A stretch of 64,000 nt of DNA from DASSBQ01 sp040981125 (GCA_040981125.1 JANRMQ010000005.1:186001-250000); one strand, 5' to 3'; counted from the first letter of the stretch, positions 17,616 to 26,626 are shown. A program made the numbers and translations. Notes: a model not told the origin generated them from the sequence alone.

Positions 17616-18057
17616 CGGCGGCGAGATGTTCGCGTAGCGCCTGATCTTGCACCGCCTGTGCATAGAGAGCCGCCTGTGCTTTCGTCTGGGAGGACGGCTC
17701 CACCGGAGTCGGCGCAACGTCCGCAGGACGGGCCGCCTCGCTGGGACCGGCCGTGACCTCTCCAATACGGAGTATGATCTCCGACACCAACGTTTCGCCC
17801 GCGGTCGCATTAATTTTGCCGAGCAGCTCCCGTTTAAGGAATGTGAGTTGCTGCAGCCAAACCGAATGCCGCACGTGGATGAGCAGTTTTTTGAACCGGA
17901 TCTGTTCCGGTCTCGTGTGCGCCGCGATCTGGTCTCCCACGATGTCGGCCCACTCACGGCGGAGCCGCATCTCAAAGAGATGGTTTTCAAGACCCAAACG
18001 GCGAGCCAAGCCATCGAGAATGGAGGCCACCGAATCAAGAGACCCATGCGCACGCAT
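17575..18057 (-). CDS. dciA: DciA-like protein (DUF721), replicative helicase loader
   Basis: The segment from the ATG at 18057 gives 160 residues with the DUF721 pattern: LGL...LFEMRLRREWADIVGDQIAAHTRPEQIR, then LLIHVRHSVWLQQLTFLKRELLGKIN, and an Ala/Pro-rich tail. DUF721 proteins (DciA) load the replicative helicase DnaB in bacteria that lack DnaC or DnaI. The frame is open upstream to 18315, but that part is low-complexity and matches no known N terminus. No ribosome site is obvious, so the start is uncertain. Its position close to oriC and dnaA fits a replication role. Confidence 0.75.
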   Translation of the reverse strand: MRAHGSLDSVASILDGLARRLGLENHLFEMRLRREWADIVGDQIAAHTRPEQIRFKKLLIHVRHSVWLQQLTFLKRELLGKINATAGETLVSEIILRIGEVTAGPSEAARPADVAPTPVEPSSQTKAQAALYAQAVQDQALREHLAAVMAGALARSNPVS

Positions 18058-18338
18058 GCGCGCATCATAGGAGGAGAGGGGGAAGGCGTCAAGAAAAAGG
18101 TAGCTGCTGTACCGAGCGCAAGGTCCGTTGCGGCCTTCGCTGGATCTTCCGCTTCCAGACCAGCCGGGTTCGCCTGCAACGCGCGTGGTCGTTACAGGGT
18201 GACGAACTGCGGGTGATGCTGTGTAGAGCGCGCCTCGGCGCGCCCGGGAGGATGGGTGAGAGAAACGCGTGGCAACATTGCGGCCCAGTCCATTCAATGG
18301 CGAGAGTTCCACCATGCCCCGTGCTATAGTGAGTTTCC

Positions 18339-18827
18339 ATGAAGCAAGAAAAGGAAAAGGAAGATCAATATAAGGTCGTGGCCACCAATCGAAAGGCCTA
18401 CCATGATTACTTCATCGAAGAAAAATTAGAGGCGGGACTGATGCTGCGCGGAACCGAAGTGAAATCACTCCGCGACGGCCGCGTCAATCTTCAGGACAGC
18501 TACGCCTCGGTCGATGACGGGGAGGTTTACCTCCACCATTGCCATATCAGCCCTTACAGCCATGGCAATATCATGAATCATGATCCGCTACGAGCCCGCA
18601 AATTGCTCCTCCACCGCAAAGAGATCAATAAGTTGATCGGAAAGACGCAGCAGAAAGGACTCACGCTTATCCCGCTGCGGATTTATTTTTCCAAGCGAGG
18701 CCGGGCCAAAATCGAACTGGCGCTGGCCAAAGGGAAGAAACAATACGATCGGCGCGAGTCGATCAAGGCTCGCGAAGCCGGCCGCGAGGTTGAGCGGGCG
18801 ATCAAGGACCGTAAAGAGCGATCATAG
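18339..18827 (+). CDS. smpB: SsrA-binding protein SmpB
   Basis: The 162-residue protein has the SmpB core: VVATNRKAYHDYFIEEKLEAG, GTEVKSLRDGRVNLQDSY, YSHGNIMNHDPLRARKLLLH, and the basic C-terminal tail rich in Lys, Arg and Glu that inserts into the ribosomal A-site. It carries tmRNA to stalled ribosomes in trans-translation. A TATAGT hexamer lies just before the ATG, with no good -35. I did not find the tmRNA gene next to it. Confidence 0.95.
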   Translation: MKQEKEKEDQYKVVATNRKAYHDYFIEEKLEAGLMLRGTEVKSLRDGRVNLQDSYASVDDGEVYLHHCHISPYSHGNIMNHDPLRARKLLLHRKEINKLIGKTQQKGLTLIPLRIYFSKRGRAKIELALAKGKKQYDRRESIKAREAGREVERAIKDRKERS

Positions 18828-18950
18828 TCTCTGCCTGCGACCGCGAGTCGGTTTCGTGTGCGGACTCTCCCTCGTTTGATTTCCTCTGTTTCTGCAACTA
18901 CGCGGAATCCGTGTTGAAACCCGCCGGCTATCCATGTCAGCAATATTAGC

Positions 18951-18978
18951 TTGACTATGTTCTAGCTAGAACTATTAT
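18951..18978 (+). promoter_or_regulatory. Sigma-70 promoter with palindromic operator before doxX
   Basis: TTGACT (18951-18956) and TATTAT (18973-18978) are 16 bases apart. The spacer carries a perfect 14-bp palindrome, GTTCTAGCTAGAAC (18959-18972), ending right at the -10. A repressor or spacer-bending regulator bound there would control the promoter. Transcription would start near 18986, about 33 bases before the doxX ATG. Confidence 0.65.
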
Positions 18979-19018
18979 AGTGACGTGGGCACTTTGAGGG
19001 CAATATGGAGGTGAGGAG

Positions 19019-19468
19019 ATGAAACAGTTGTTTGCAACCGACGAAGATTGGTCAGGACTCATCCTTCGATGGACGGCCGGATTGGTTATGTTTCCGCATG
19101 GCGCGCAGAAGCTGCTCGGCTGGTTCGGCGGACACGGGTACGATGGGACGATGGGGTTCTTTACCCAGAGCCTTGGGTTGCCCTGGATTGTGGCGTTTCT
19201 TGTCATCATTGGAGAATCATTGGGAAGCGTGGCGCTCCTGGCGGGATTCCTGACCAGGTTTACCGCGGCTAGTTTCATCATCATCATGGGGGGCGCGATT
19301 GTCATGGCGCATCTTCCCCACGGCTTCTTCATGAATTGGTCCGGGCAACAACAAGGGGAAGGGTATGAGTATCATCTGCTGCTTATCGGGATCAGCCTGG
19401 CCTTGATCGTGACAGGCGCCGGTCGATGGTCCATCGATCGTATGATCGCCGACAAGCTGGACCACTGA
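19019..19468 (+). CDS. DoxX family membrane protein
   Basis: The 149-residue protein has four predicted transmembrane helices and the DoxX landmarks LILRWTAGLVMFPHGAQKLLGW near the N terminus and a central FLVIIGESLGSVALLAGFLTR. DoxX proteins are small inner-membrane proteins associated with thiosulfate oxidation or thiol/oxidative stress; the exact role is unknown. A strong GGAGGTGAGGAG ribosome site precedes the ATG. Its promoter holds a 14-bp palindrome, so it is likely repressor-controlled, plausibly by a MarR- or HxlR-type regulator. Confidence 0.88.
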   Translation: MKQLFATDEDWSGLILRWTAGLVMFPHGAQKLLGWFGGHGYDGTMGFFTQSLGLPWIVAFLVIIGESLGSVALLAGFLTRFTAASFIIIMGGAIVMAHLPHGFFMNWSGQQQGEGYEYHLLLIGISLALIVTGAGRWSIDRMIADKLDH

Positions 19469-19953
19469 GTCGTAAGCCAGAAGAGCGATTAAACAACGGC
19501 TATGCTGAGCGGGGTGACCGAACGGCTGATGTCGTGAGGAAAGACGAAATAGAGACGCTCATTTAACGTTGTAAGATACAAGCGAAGGCCTCTACAGTAT
19601 CGAGGAGGATGCCAGGCAGGACACCATGCAGGCAGTACGGATGTAGCGGAGAGCGTCAAAAAAAGGCGGTTCTCGAGATACATCGACATGGGTCAATCCA
19701 TATGGTCGGCGACGGCTCTTGCTCGACTGTTTGGAGGCCGGAACAGTTTCCTCCGACGGACCGGCGTCTTGGCGTAGGCCGATTCGCGAGCCCGTCGCGG
19801 GGTATGCGCCCTTTATCATGAACACGCGAAACGAATGATCCAAGCGGTGCAGGATTACCAAGCCGGTCGCATGGGGTATTTGTCCTGAGTAGAGGAGGCG
19901 CGAATCAAGAGGCGCCGGTGGGGCAAAGAACCAGTAAAGGAGAATCACGGCTC
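19469..19953. other. Intergenic region without a supported gene
   Basis: This 485-base stretch between doxX and the FrnE-like gene has only short ORFs with poor coding character on both strands. I see no tRNA, terminator with T-run, or clear repeat. An AAAGGAG ribosome site at 19936-19942 belongs to the next gene. Confidence 0.5.
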
Positions 19954-20631
19954 GTGAATCCGGAACGCGTGAAATTTCCCATTCAGGTCTACTCCGACAT
20001 CATCTGTCCCTGGTGCTATGTCGGTCTAAAGCGCGTAGAGGCGGCGCTGGCCTTGATCGAGCGGCCGTCCGATCTCACGGTCCAATGGCGGCCGTTCGAA
20101 CTGAATCCGACGATGCCGTCTACGGGTATGGACCGAAAGACATACCTCGAAGCCAAATTCGGCAGCGGCGAAGCCGTGGAATCCATGTTGGATCACGTGC
20201 GGCAGGCAGGCCGGGAATCAGGTATCGCATTCGCGTTCGAACGAATTCCAAAAACGCCGAACACCTTCGAAGCCCACCGCCTCGTGTGGTTCGCCGGCAT
20301 GGAAGGCCGGCAAGCCACAATGATGGAACGGTTATTTCGCGGCTATTTTGAGGAAGGGATGGATTTGTCGCAGCGATCGACCTTGGTGCAATTGGCAACC
20401 GAAGCGGGAATCGACCACAAGACCGCGAGCGGCTGGCTTGAATCGCAAGAAGGAATACAAGCTGTCCGAGACGAGGAGCAGGCCGGCTTGAAATTGGGTA
20501 TTCGCGCCGTGCCGTACTTCTACATCGAGGGGCATTCCGGATTATCGGGCGCGCAGCCGCCGCCGGTCATTGCCGATTGGTTGCGCCGGGCCTTGCCTGC
20601 CGACACGCGCCGTACGGCAGAGACGGGTTGA
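19954..20631 (+). CDS. DsbA family oxidoreductase, FrnE-like
   Basis: The protein of 225 residues (from a GTG at 19954, preceded by AAAGGAGA) has a thioredoxin fold with the CPWC active site at residues 18-21 near the N terminus and the cis-Pro region GIRAVPYFYIEG near the C terminus, as in FrnE-type 2-hydroxychromene isomerase/DsbA-like proteins. There is no signal peptide, so it is probably a cytoplasmic disulfide oxidoreductase or isomerase linked to redox stress. A longer in-frame GTG start at 19918 exists without a ribosome site. Confidence 0.85.
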   Translation: MNPERVKFPIQVYSDIICPWCYVGLKRVEAALALIERPSDLTVQWRPFELNPTMPSTGMDRKTYLEAKFGSGEAVESMLDHVRQAGRESGIAFAFERIPKTPNTFEAHRLVWFAGMEGRQATMMERLFRGYFEEGMDLSQRSTLVQLATEAGIDHKTASGWLESQEGIQAVRDEEQAGLKLGIRAVPYFYIEGHSGLSGAQPPPVIADWLRRALPADTRRTAETG

Positions 20632-20678
20632 AAGAGCGGGAAGGGGCACTGGACGCTTCGTGAGAAAGGAAACCGGCC

Positions 20679-21488
20679 ATGGCTGTCCAAGTTTATGGAG
20701 TCAATCATATCGCCATCGAGGTCGACGACGCACAAAAGGCCGCCGATTTCTATGCCGATGTCTTCGGACTGGAAATGCTTCGCGGCGGCGAGGGAGCGGT
20801 CTGGTGCAAGCTGGGCGCGCATCAATTCCTCGCCATTTTTGAGGTCGAAGAACTGCGGCCCGACCGAGTCAAGCATTTCGGCATCATGGTGCGCGATGAG
20901 GCGCAGATCGCAGAAGTCAGGGAGAAGATCGTCAAGGAATACGGACTCTCGCCCCATCCTGATTTCCGGTGCGATTTCCGCGATCCCTGGGGCAACCGCA
21001 TTCAGGTCGGTGACCTGCACGACGAATCGCTCGTTTGGCTTCTGCCCTATAGCGAGGTGCAAGAGTTGGGCATTACATTTACATCCACCCCCCATCACAC
21101 GAAAGGAGTGAGAGCAATGAGCACAACGAATCTTCAGCAGCGACTGCAAGGCCTCTTGGATCATATTCGCGGCGGCAAAATCATCGAGGCCATGAATGAG
21201 TTTTACGACAAAGAGACCATCATGCAGGAAAACGCCAATCCTCCGACGAAAGGGTTGTCCGCGAATATTGCGCGCGAGCAACAATTCATGAACGGTGTGA
21301 AGGAATGGAAAGGGTTCAATGTCAGCGCCTGGGCGGTTGGCGACGATGTGACCTTTTATGAAAGCACCATGGATTTTATCGCCACCAACGGCCAGCCGGT
21401 CCATATGGAACAGGTGTCAGTCGCCAAGTGGAAGAACGGGAAGATTATTCACGAACGCTACTATTACGATACAGGGGCGAAAAAGTAA
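20679..21488 (+). CDS. Fusion of a glyoxalase/VOC domain and a SnoaL-like domain
   Basis: Residues 1-125 form a vicinal-oxygen-chelate domain (NHIAIEVDDAQKAADFY at the start, DPWGNRIQVGD at the end). Residues 147-269 form a SnoaL/NTF2-like domain containing YDKETIMQENANPP and HMEQVSVAKWKNGKIIHERYYYD. The two meet at a short linker in which AAAGGAG (21102-21108) stands eight bases before an in-frame ATG (21117), so the second domain could also be made alone by internal initiation. Both domains bind small molecules; no substrate can be assigned. The gene lies 47 bases after the FrnE-like gene on the same strand. Confidence 0.8.
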   Translation: MAVQVYGVNHIAIEVDDAQKAADFYADVFGLEMLRGGEGAVWCKLGAHQFLAIFEVEELRPDRVKHFGIMVRDEAQIAEVREKIVKEYGLSPHPDFRCDFRDPWGNRIQVGDLHDESLVWLLPYSEVQELGITFTSTPHHTKGVRAMSTTNLQQRLQGLLDHIRGGKIIEAMNEFYDKETIMQENANPPTKGLSANIAREQQFMNGVKEWKGFNVSAWAVGDDVTFYESTMDFIATNGQPVHMEQVSVAKWKNGKIIHERYYYDTGAKK

Positions 21489-21624
21489 CACGCAGGCGGC
21501 GTAGTGATGTGTGGCGGCGGTCTCTTCAATTGAAGGACCGCCGCCGCCATCACTGGCGAGATTCGGGCTCGGTTCCGGGTATAAATCAACTGTTTGAATC
21601 ACGGCGTCGGAAGGAGTACAGGGG

Positions 21625-22293
21625 ATGGAGGGAAAAATCGTCGTCGTCGCCGGCGGATCCGGCGGATTGGGCCAAGGCGTCGTGCCGACGTTCAGGAAAG
21701 CAGGCGCCAGGGTTATCACGGCCGACCGCCATCCACCGGCCGCCCTCATGGATCAGGGGACGGCGATGCAAGCGGACGTCACCGATGAAGCGGATGTTCG
21801 ACGGCTGGTGGAGGAAGTTTTACGCCGAGAGGGCCGAATCGACGCGTTGGTCAATTTGGTTGGAGGGTTTACCACAGGGCGCGTCGTCGAAACGGATCAC
21901 ACAGCGTGGGATCGCATGTTGACGATGAATCTGGCGGCGGCCTTTATTCTTTCCAAGGCGGTGCTGCCGCCTATGCTCAAGCGGCGAGCCGGGCGGATCA
22001 TTCATATCGCGGCGCGAGCGGCCGTGGAGCCGTTTCCCGGTGCGGCGGCGTATGTGGTGTCTAAGGCCGGGCTTGTGGCGTTGATCCGCACATTGTCGTT
22101 GGAGATCAGCGGGTCCGGTGTCACCGTGAACGGCATCCTGCCGACCACCATCGATACGCAGGCCAACCGCAAGAGCATGCCGGATGCCGATGTGTCGAAA
22201 TGGGTGAAACCGGACTCGATCGCGCAGTTGATCGGCTTTTTGCTCTCAGACAACGCAGGCCAAATCAACGGCGCGCTTGTTCCGATCGGCTGA
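21625..22293 (+). CDS. Short-chain dehydrogenase/reductase
   Basis: This 222-residue classical SDR has the nucleotide-binding GGSGGLGQG at the N terminus, a catalytic-loop Tyr-x3-Lys in AYVVSKAGL, and NGILPTTIDT after it. The usual catalytic Ser position reads IHIAARAAVEPF, with Ala where Ser is expected, so activity may be altered. NNAG is replaced by NLVGG. It follows the fusion gene and precedes a VOC gene by 15 bases, so all may be one detoxification operon. Substrate unknown. Confidence 0.85.
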   Translation: MEGKIVVVAGGSGGLGQGVVPTFRKAGARVITADRHPPAALMDQGTAMQADVTDEADVRRLVEEVLRREGRIDALVNLVGGFTTGRVVETDHTAWDRMLTMNLAAAFILSKAVLPPMLKRRAGRIIHIAARAAVEPFPGAAAYVVSKAGLVALIRTLSLEISGSGVTVNGILPTTIDTQANRKSMPDADVSKWVKPDSIAQLIGFLLSDNAGQINGALVPIG

Positions 22294-22308
22294 GGAAGGA
22301 CTCGCGAC

Positions 22309-22755
22309 ATGAAAGCGCATTATCTCGGGCATGTGGTGTTCTATGTGAAGGATCTTCAGCGCTCCCTTGCCTTTTATCGAGACCTGCTCGGTTTCAAGGA
22401 GGTGGGCCGGATCTTCAATGGTGCGGCGGCCGCCCTGACGTCGGGCCGGACGCATCATGAATTGCTGCTGATCCAGGTTGGTGACGCGCCTGCGCCTCCT
22501 TCCGGGAGACGCCGGGGGTTGTATCATATCGGCATCAAGGTCGGGGATAGCCTCGATGAATTGCGCGCCGCCAAACGCGAACTCGAATCGGCAGGGATCT
22601 CGATCGACGGCATGAGCGATCACACGGTGAGCCAGAGTCTCTACCTCCGGGATCCCGACGGCAACGAAGTCGAGCTGTATGTGGATGCGGACGAGGCGGT
22701 CTGGAAGACCAATCCCGAGGCCGTCGTGGCGCCGATCAAGCCCTTGCGCTTGTAA
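22309..22755 (+). CDS. VOC family protein (glyoxalase/dioxygenase fold)
   Basis: The 148-residue protein has two paired beta-alpha-beta-beta-beta modules with GHVVFYVKDLQRSLAFYRDLLGF at the start, a central GLYHIGIKVGDSLDEL, and DPDGNEVELYVD at the end. The metal-site positions H (GHVVF), H (YHIGIK) and E (EVELY) are all present, as in extradiol dioxygenases and glyoxalase I. It is tightly linked to the preceding SDR gene. Substrate unknown. Confidence 0.85.
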   Translation: MKAHYLGHVVFYVKDLQRSLAFYRDLLGFKEVGRIFNGAAAALTSGRTHHELLLIQVGDAPAPPSGRRRGLYHIGIKVGDSLDELRAAKRELESAGISIDGMSDHTVSQSLYLRDPDGNEVELYVDADEAVWKTNPEAVVAPIKPLRL

Positions 22756-22904
22756 CGAGCACGTCGAGCGCCCGGAAAATTTCAGCTTCGCTTCCTTGTG
22801 CAGTCCGGCTGAGCGGGCTAAGATGCCCATGTGATAGAGCCGATGATCGGCAGGGCCGCCGTGGAAACGCGCGGTGGCCGTTACTCATCAAGGGAGGACA
22901 GGCA

Positions 22905-23276
22905 ATGGCAACAGAAGTCTCGATTAACGATCCGGCGAAAGCCAAACAGTATTTCGAATCAAAAAATGCCTTCACGACCGGTCCGGTGGAACTGGAACGC
23001 ATGATGAAAAGCAATTCCGTCAACGTAGTGGATGTGCGAGCGGCGGAAGATTATGCGGAAGGGCATATTCCCGGTTCGGTCAATCTGCCCAAGGACCAAT
23101 GGCACAGTTTGAAGGGATTGCGCAAAGACAAGCTCAATGTGCTGTATTGCTATTCCATCGTGTGCCACCTCGCCGCGACGGCGGCGGTCGAGTTCGCCGG
23201 GAAAGGCTATCCGGTAATGGAATTGGACGGCGGATGGCGTTGGTGGAAGGATGAGGGGTTCGACATCGAAAAATAA
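22905..23276 (+). CDS. Rhodanese-like sulfurtransferase
   Basis: The 123-residue single rhodanese domain has VDVRAAEDYAEGHIPGSVNLP and an active-site loop beginning at Cys82 (CYSIVCHLAA). Rhodaneses carry a persulfide on the loop Cys and move sulfur between acceptors. A second Cys at 87 could form a disulfide with it. No signal peptide is present, so it is cytoplasmic. GGGAGGACAGGCA precedes the ATG as ribosome site. Confidence 0.88.
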   Translation: MATEVSINDPAKAKQYFESKNAFTTGPVELERMMKSNSVNVVDVRAAEDYAEGHIPGSVNLPKDQWHSLKGLRKDKLNVLYCYSIVCHLAATAAVEFAGKGYPVMELDGGWRWWKDEGFDIEK

Positions 23277-23460
23277 TGCGGACCATCCGATCCCGTGAAC
23301 CGGCTTGAACGGAACAGGCTCACGCCGCCGGCGCCGCCGGGCGTGAAAATCGTTCTGCAAGCCGCACGACTTCTGAAAGACTAAACCGGCCCATACGCAT
23401 CCGGAGCGAGCCCGCCTTCACCCGAGGAAGGCGGCTCCGGATGCGTTTGAAGAGGAACGT

Positions 23461-25854
23461 ATGCCCACAACTCTGTCCGAGACCGCCCCGCTCACCGAGC
23501 GCGAGATGAAGCTCATGGATGCCTATTGGAGGGCTGCCAATTACCTATCGGTCGGCCAAATTTATCTGCTCGATAATCCGCTGCTTCGCGAGCCGCTCAG
23601 AATCGAGCATATCAAGCCGCGCCTCCTCGGACACTGGGGGACCACTCCGGGTCTGAACTTCATCTATGTGCATCTCAACCGCATCATCAAGAAATACGAT
23701 CAGGACATGATCTACATCTGCGGCCCCGGCCACGGCGGCCCGGCGATGGTCGCGAATGTCTATCTCGAAGGCACCTACAGCGAGGTGTATCCCAACGTCT
23801 CGCAGGACACGGAAGGACTGAAGCGGCTCTTTCGGCAGTTCTCCTTTCCCGGCGGGATTCCGAGCCATGTCGCGCCGGAGACACCCGGGTCGATTCATGA
23901 AGGCGGGGAACTCGGGTATGCGATCTCACACGCGTACGGCGCGGCGTTCGACAATCCCGATCTCATCGTCGCCTGCGTCGTGGGAGACGGGGAAGCCGAA
24001 ACGGGACCCCTGGCCGCCTCATGGCACTCGAATGAATTTCTCAATCCCGCCACGGACGGCGCCGTGTTGCCGATCCTGCATCTGAACGGCTACAAGATTG
24101 CCAATCCCACGGTGCTGGCGAGGATCAGCCACGAGCAATTGCACCATCTGTTCCTCGGCTATGGATACAAGCCCTACTATGTCGAAGGGTCGGATCCCGC
24201 CTTGATGCATTCGGCGATGGCGGCGACATTGGACCAAGCCATCGGGGACATCAAACGGATTCAAGAACAAGCCCGCGGCCGGCGTCACAACGGTGACGCG
24301 CCGCCCGAGCGCCCGCAGTGGCCGATCATCATTCTGCGGTCACCCAAAGGCTGGACGGGTCCGAAGGAAGTGGACGGCAAGAAAACGGAAGACTACTGGC
24401 GCTCGCATCAAGTGCCCTTCGCGGAAATGGCTTCGAAACCGGGCCACGTCAACCTGCTCGAAGCCTGGATGAAGAGCTACAAGCCGGAGGAGTTGTTTGA
24501 CGCCAATGGGACGCTGAAGCCGGATCTGGCCGAGTTGGCTCCGGCCGGTACTCGCAGGATGGGCGCGAACCCGCACGCCAACGGGGGTTTACTGCTCAGG
24601 GACCTGAGGATGCCGGATTTCAGGGATTATGCCGTCGAGGTTCCAAAGCCCGGAACCATGGTCGCCGAGGCCACGCGGGTGTTGGGAACGTTTCTGCGCG
24701 ACGTGATGAAGCAGAACCTCCGGACCAAAAATTTTCGCATCATGGCGCCCGACGAGCTCACGTCGAATCGGCTCGGCGCGGTGTTGGACGCCACCGACCG
24801 GGTGTGGATGGCCGAGCGCCTGCCCGAGGACGATCACCTGGCGCCGCAGGGCCATGTCATGGAGATCCTCAGCGAACATACCTGCCAAGGCTGGCTGGAA
24901 GGCTATCTGCTCACCGGCCGTCATGGACTCTTCACCACCTACGAGGCCTTCGTCCACATCGTGGATTCGATGTTCAACCAGCACGCGAAGTGGCTGAAGA
25001 CCACGGACGAAATTCCCTGGCGCCGTCCGATTGCGTCTCTGAACTATCTGCTGACGTCCCACGTCTGGCGGCAGGATCACAACGGTTTCTCGCATCAGGA
25101 TCCGGGATTCATCGATCATGTCGTCAATAAGAAGGCGGATGTGATCAGGATTTATCTTCCGCCCGACGCCAACACGCTGCTGTCGGTCATGGACCATTGT
25201 CTCCGCAGCCGCAACTACGTCAACGTGGTCGTCGCGGGGAAACAGCCGGCGTTGCAGTATCTCGACATGGACGCGGCCGTCAAACACTGCACGGCCGGGA
25301 TCGGTATTTGGGAATGGGCGAGCAACGATAAGGGCGGCGACCCCGACGTGGTCATGGGCTGCGCCGGCGACATCCCCACCCTGGAAACGTTGGCGGCGGT
25401 GCAATTGCTGCGGGAGTACGTGCCCGAGCTGAAGATTCGCGTAGTCAATGTCGTGGATCTGATGAAACTACAGGATAAGAACGAACATCCGCACGGGTTG
25501 CCGGACAAGCACTTCGATACGTTCTTTACGACCGACAAGCCGATCATCTTCGCGTACCACGGCTATCCCTGGCTCATCCACCGGCTGACCTACCGGCGGA
25601 CTAATCACAAAAACCTCCATGTCCGAGGATACAAAGAGGAAGGCACGACCACGACACCGTTCGACATGGTCTTCCTGAACGACATGGACCGCTTTCACCT
25701 GGCGGCGGATGTGATCGAGCGGGTGGGACTGGGCTCAACCGCGGCCTATGCCAAGCAGGCGATTCGCGATAAGCGCACCGAGCACAAGGAGTACATTCGC
25801 AAGCACGGCGAAGACATGCCCGAGATCCGCGACTGGAAATGGAAGGGGTTGTGA
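23461..25854 (+). CDS. xfp: Xylulose-5-phosphate/fructose-6-phosphate phosphoketolase
   Basis: The 797-residue protein is full length and carries the thiamine-diphosphate motif GDGEAETGPLAASWHSN, the N-terminal YLSVGQIYL...PRLLGHWGTTPGLNF region, PGHGGPAMVAN, and the C-terminal transketolase-like domain ending DMPEIRDWKWKG. It splits xylulose 5-phosphate or fructose 6-phosphate to acetyl phosphate plus glyceraldehyde 3-phosphate or erythrose 4-phosphate. In an autotroph it can drain Calvin or pentose-phosphate intermediates toward acetyl units, or work in glycogen use. It appears to be monocistronic. Confidence 0.95.
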   Translation: MPTTLSETAPLTEREMKLMDAYWRAANYLSVGQIYLLDNPLLREPLRIEHIKPRLLGHWGTTPGLNFIYVHLNRIIKKYDQDMIYICGPGHGGPAMVANVYLEGTYSEVYPNVSQDTEGLKRLFRQFSFPGGIPSHVAPETPGSIHEGGELGYAISHAYGAAFDNPDLIVACVVGDGEAETGPLAASWHSNEFLNPATDGAVLPILHLNGYKIANPTVLARISHEQLHHLFLGYGYKPYYVEGSDPALMHSAMAATLDQAIGDIKRIQEQARGRRHNGDAPPERPQWPIIILRSPKGWTGPKEVDGKKTEDYWRSHQVPFAEMASKPGHVNLLEAWMKSYKPEELFDANGTLKPDLAELAPAGTRRMGANPHANGGLLLRDLRMPDFRDYAVEVPKPGTMVAEATRVLGTFLRDVMKQNLRTKNFRIMAPDELTSNRLGAVLDATDRVWMAERLPEDDHLAPQGHVMEILSEHTCQGWLEGYLLTGRHGLFTTYEAFVHIVDSMFNQHAKWLKTTDEIPWRRPIASLNYLLTSHVWRQDHNGFSHQDPGFIDHVVNKKADVIRIYLPPDANTLLSVMDHCLRSRNYVNVVVAGKQPALQYLDMDAAVKHCTAGIGIWEWASNDKGGDPDVVMGCAGDIPTLETLAAVQLLREYVPELKIRVVNVVDLMKLQDKNEHPHGLPDKHFDTFFTTDKPIIFAYHGYPWLIHRLTYRRTNHKNLHVRGYKEEGTTTTPFDMVFLNDMDRFHLAADVIERVGLGSTAAYAKQAIRDKRTEHKEYIRKHGEDMPEIRDWKWKGL

Positions 25855-25904
25855 GCGGGGCGGGTGTTGCCTGTGACACAATTTATGGGTGAGTTGCCAA
25901 TAAC

Positions 25905-26149
25905 ATTAACCCTAAACCGAAATTATTGGTCCGGCGGGACCCGCGCTTCCCCACCTCCGGAGCGGCCCTTCCGGGATTTGCCGAGGCGGAATCCTTCCGG
26001 AATTCCCGTGCCTGTGGTCATGGACCACAGTGGCGTGGTCAGTTCCGGCTTTCCTGCCCCGCAAACCCGCGGTGGGCGCCCCGCTCCTCTCGGCAATGGT
26101 CGCGCTTGTTCCGCCGGACCTCTCCTGATATTTTCGGTTTAGGGTTAAT
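25905..26149. mobile_element. MITE-like 245-bp inverted-repeat element
   Basis: ATTAACCCTAAACCGAAA (25905-25922) is the exact reverse complement of the 18 bases at 26132-26149. Just inside, GGTCCGGCGG on the left is mirrored by CCGCCGGACC on the right (26111-26120), so the arms continue as an imperfect inverted repeat. No ORF inside is convincing. I see no target-site duplication. The size, perfect ends and lack of coding capacity suggest a non-autonomous transposable element. Confidence 0.7.
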
Positions 26150-26222
26150 CGGCGTGCTGTGCCTGCGACTGGCTTACAAATGGCACCTGAATTTTTACGG
26201 CTATTCACTGTAGTTAAAACAA

Positions 26223-26578
26223 TCAGCGGGGCTGGTCATCAATCAGCCGGTGTTGTTCAATGACCAACGTTGAAGCACCTTCTATGGGATTATTGCGAAT
26301 TACTAAACTCGTGTCGCGCAGCTTCTGCTGAGGTAGCGGTTTCTTTTTTGCAAGTTTCTCCGGCCTCGCCCTTATAAACCACCACCATGGAACGCGTTGA
26401 GCGCTCACTCACAATCCTAGGTTCTGCTTTCGCGCTTCGGTCTCCAAGTCCTCCGCACTGAATCATACGGCGCATACTTTTTGAACCACAGCACCAGCCC
26501 GGTTTAACGAGTTCGCGGTTGAGATTCATGCCGTCTGGAAGTCTTACATCGGCACAGTTTTGCCGTACCGGTCCTTTC
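26223..26578 (-). pseudogene. Decayed inverted copy of the thermonuclease gene
   Basis: Read on the minus strand, pieces of a staphylococcal-nuclease protein occur in successive frames: KDRYGKTV, then ADVRLPDGMNLNREL and VKPGWC, then WFKKYAPYD, then DLETEARKQNLGL ending at TGA (26409-26411) where the intact gene next door has Trp. Similarity to the downstream tail continues as RVPWWWFIRARPEKLAKKK. At least three frameshifts and one stop have accumulated. The intact relative starts at 26652 on the opposite strand. Confidence 0.75.
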
Positions 26579-26597
26579 AATCCGCTAGAAAGGCGCG

Positions 26598-26626
26598 TTG
26601 ACACAGTGATAAACAGTACGTAGACT
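26598..26626 (+). promoter_or_regulatory. Sigma-70 promoter of the thermonuclease gene
   Basis: TTGACA at 26598-26603 and TAGACT at 26621-26626 are 17 bases apart, placing the start of transcription about 20 bases before the ATG at 26652. Confidence 0.55.

Noticed and set aside
18828..18950. Possible tmRNA gene next to smpB
   Set aside because: Neither the typical 5' end nor a CCA-adjacent 3' end or tag-peptide ORF could be found here.
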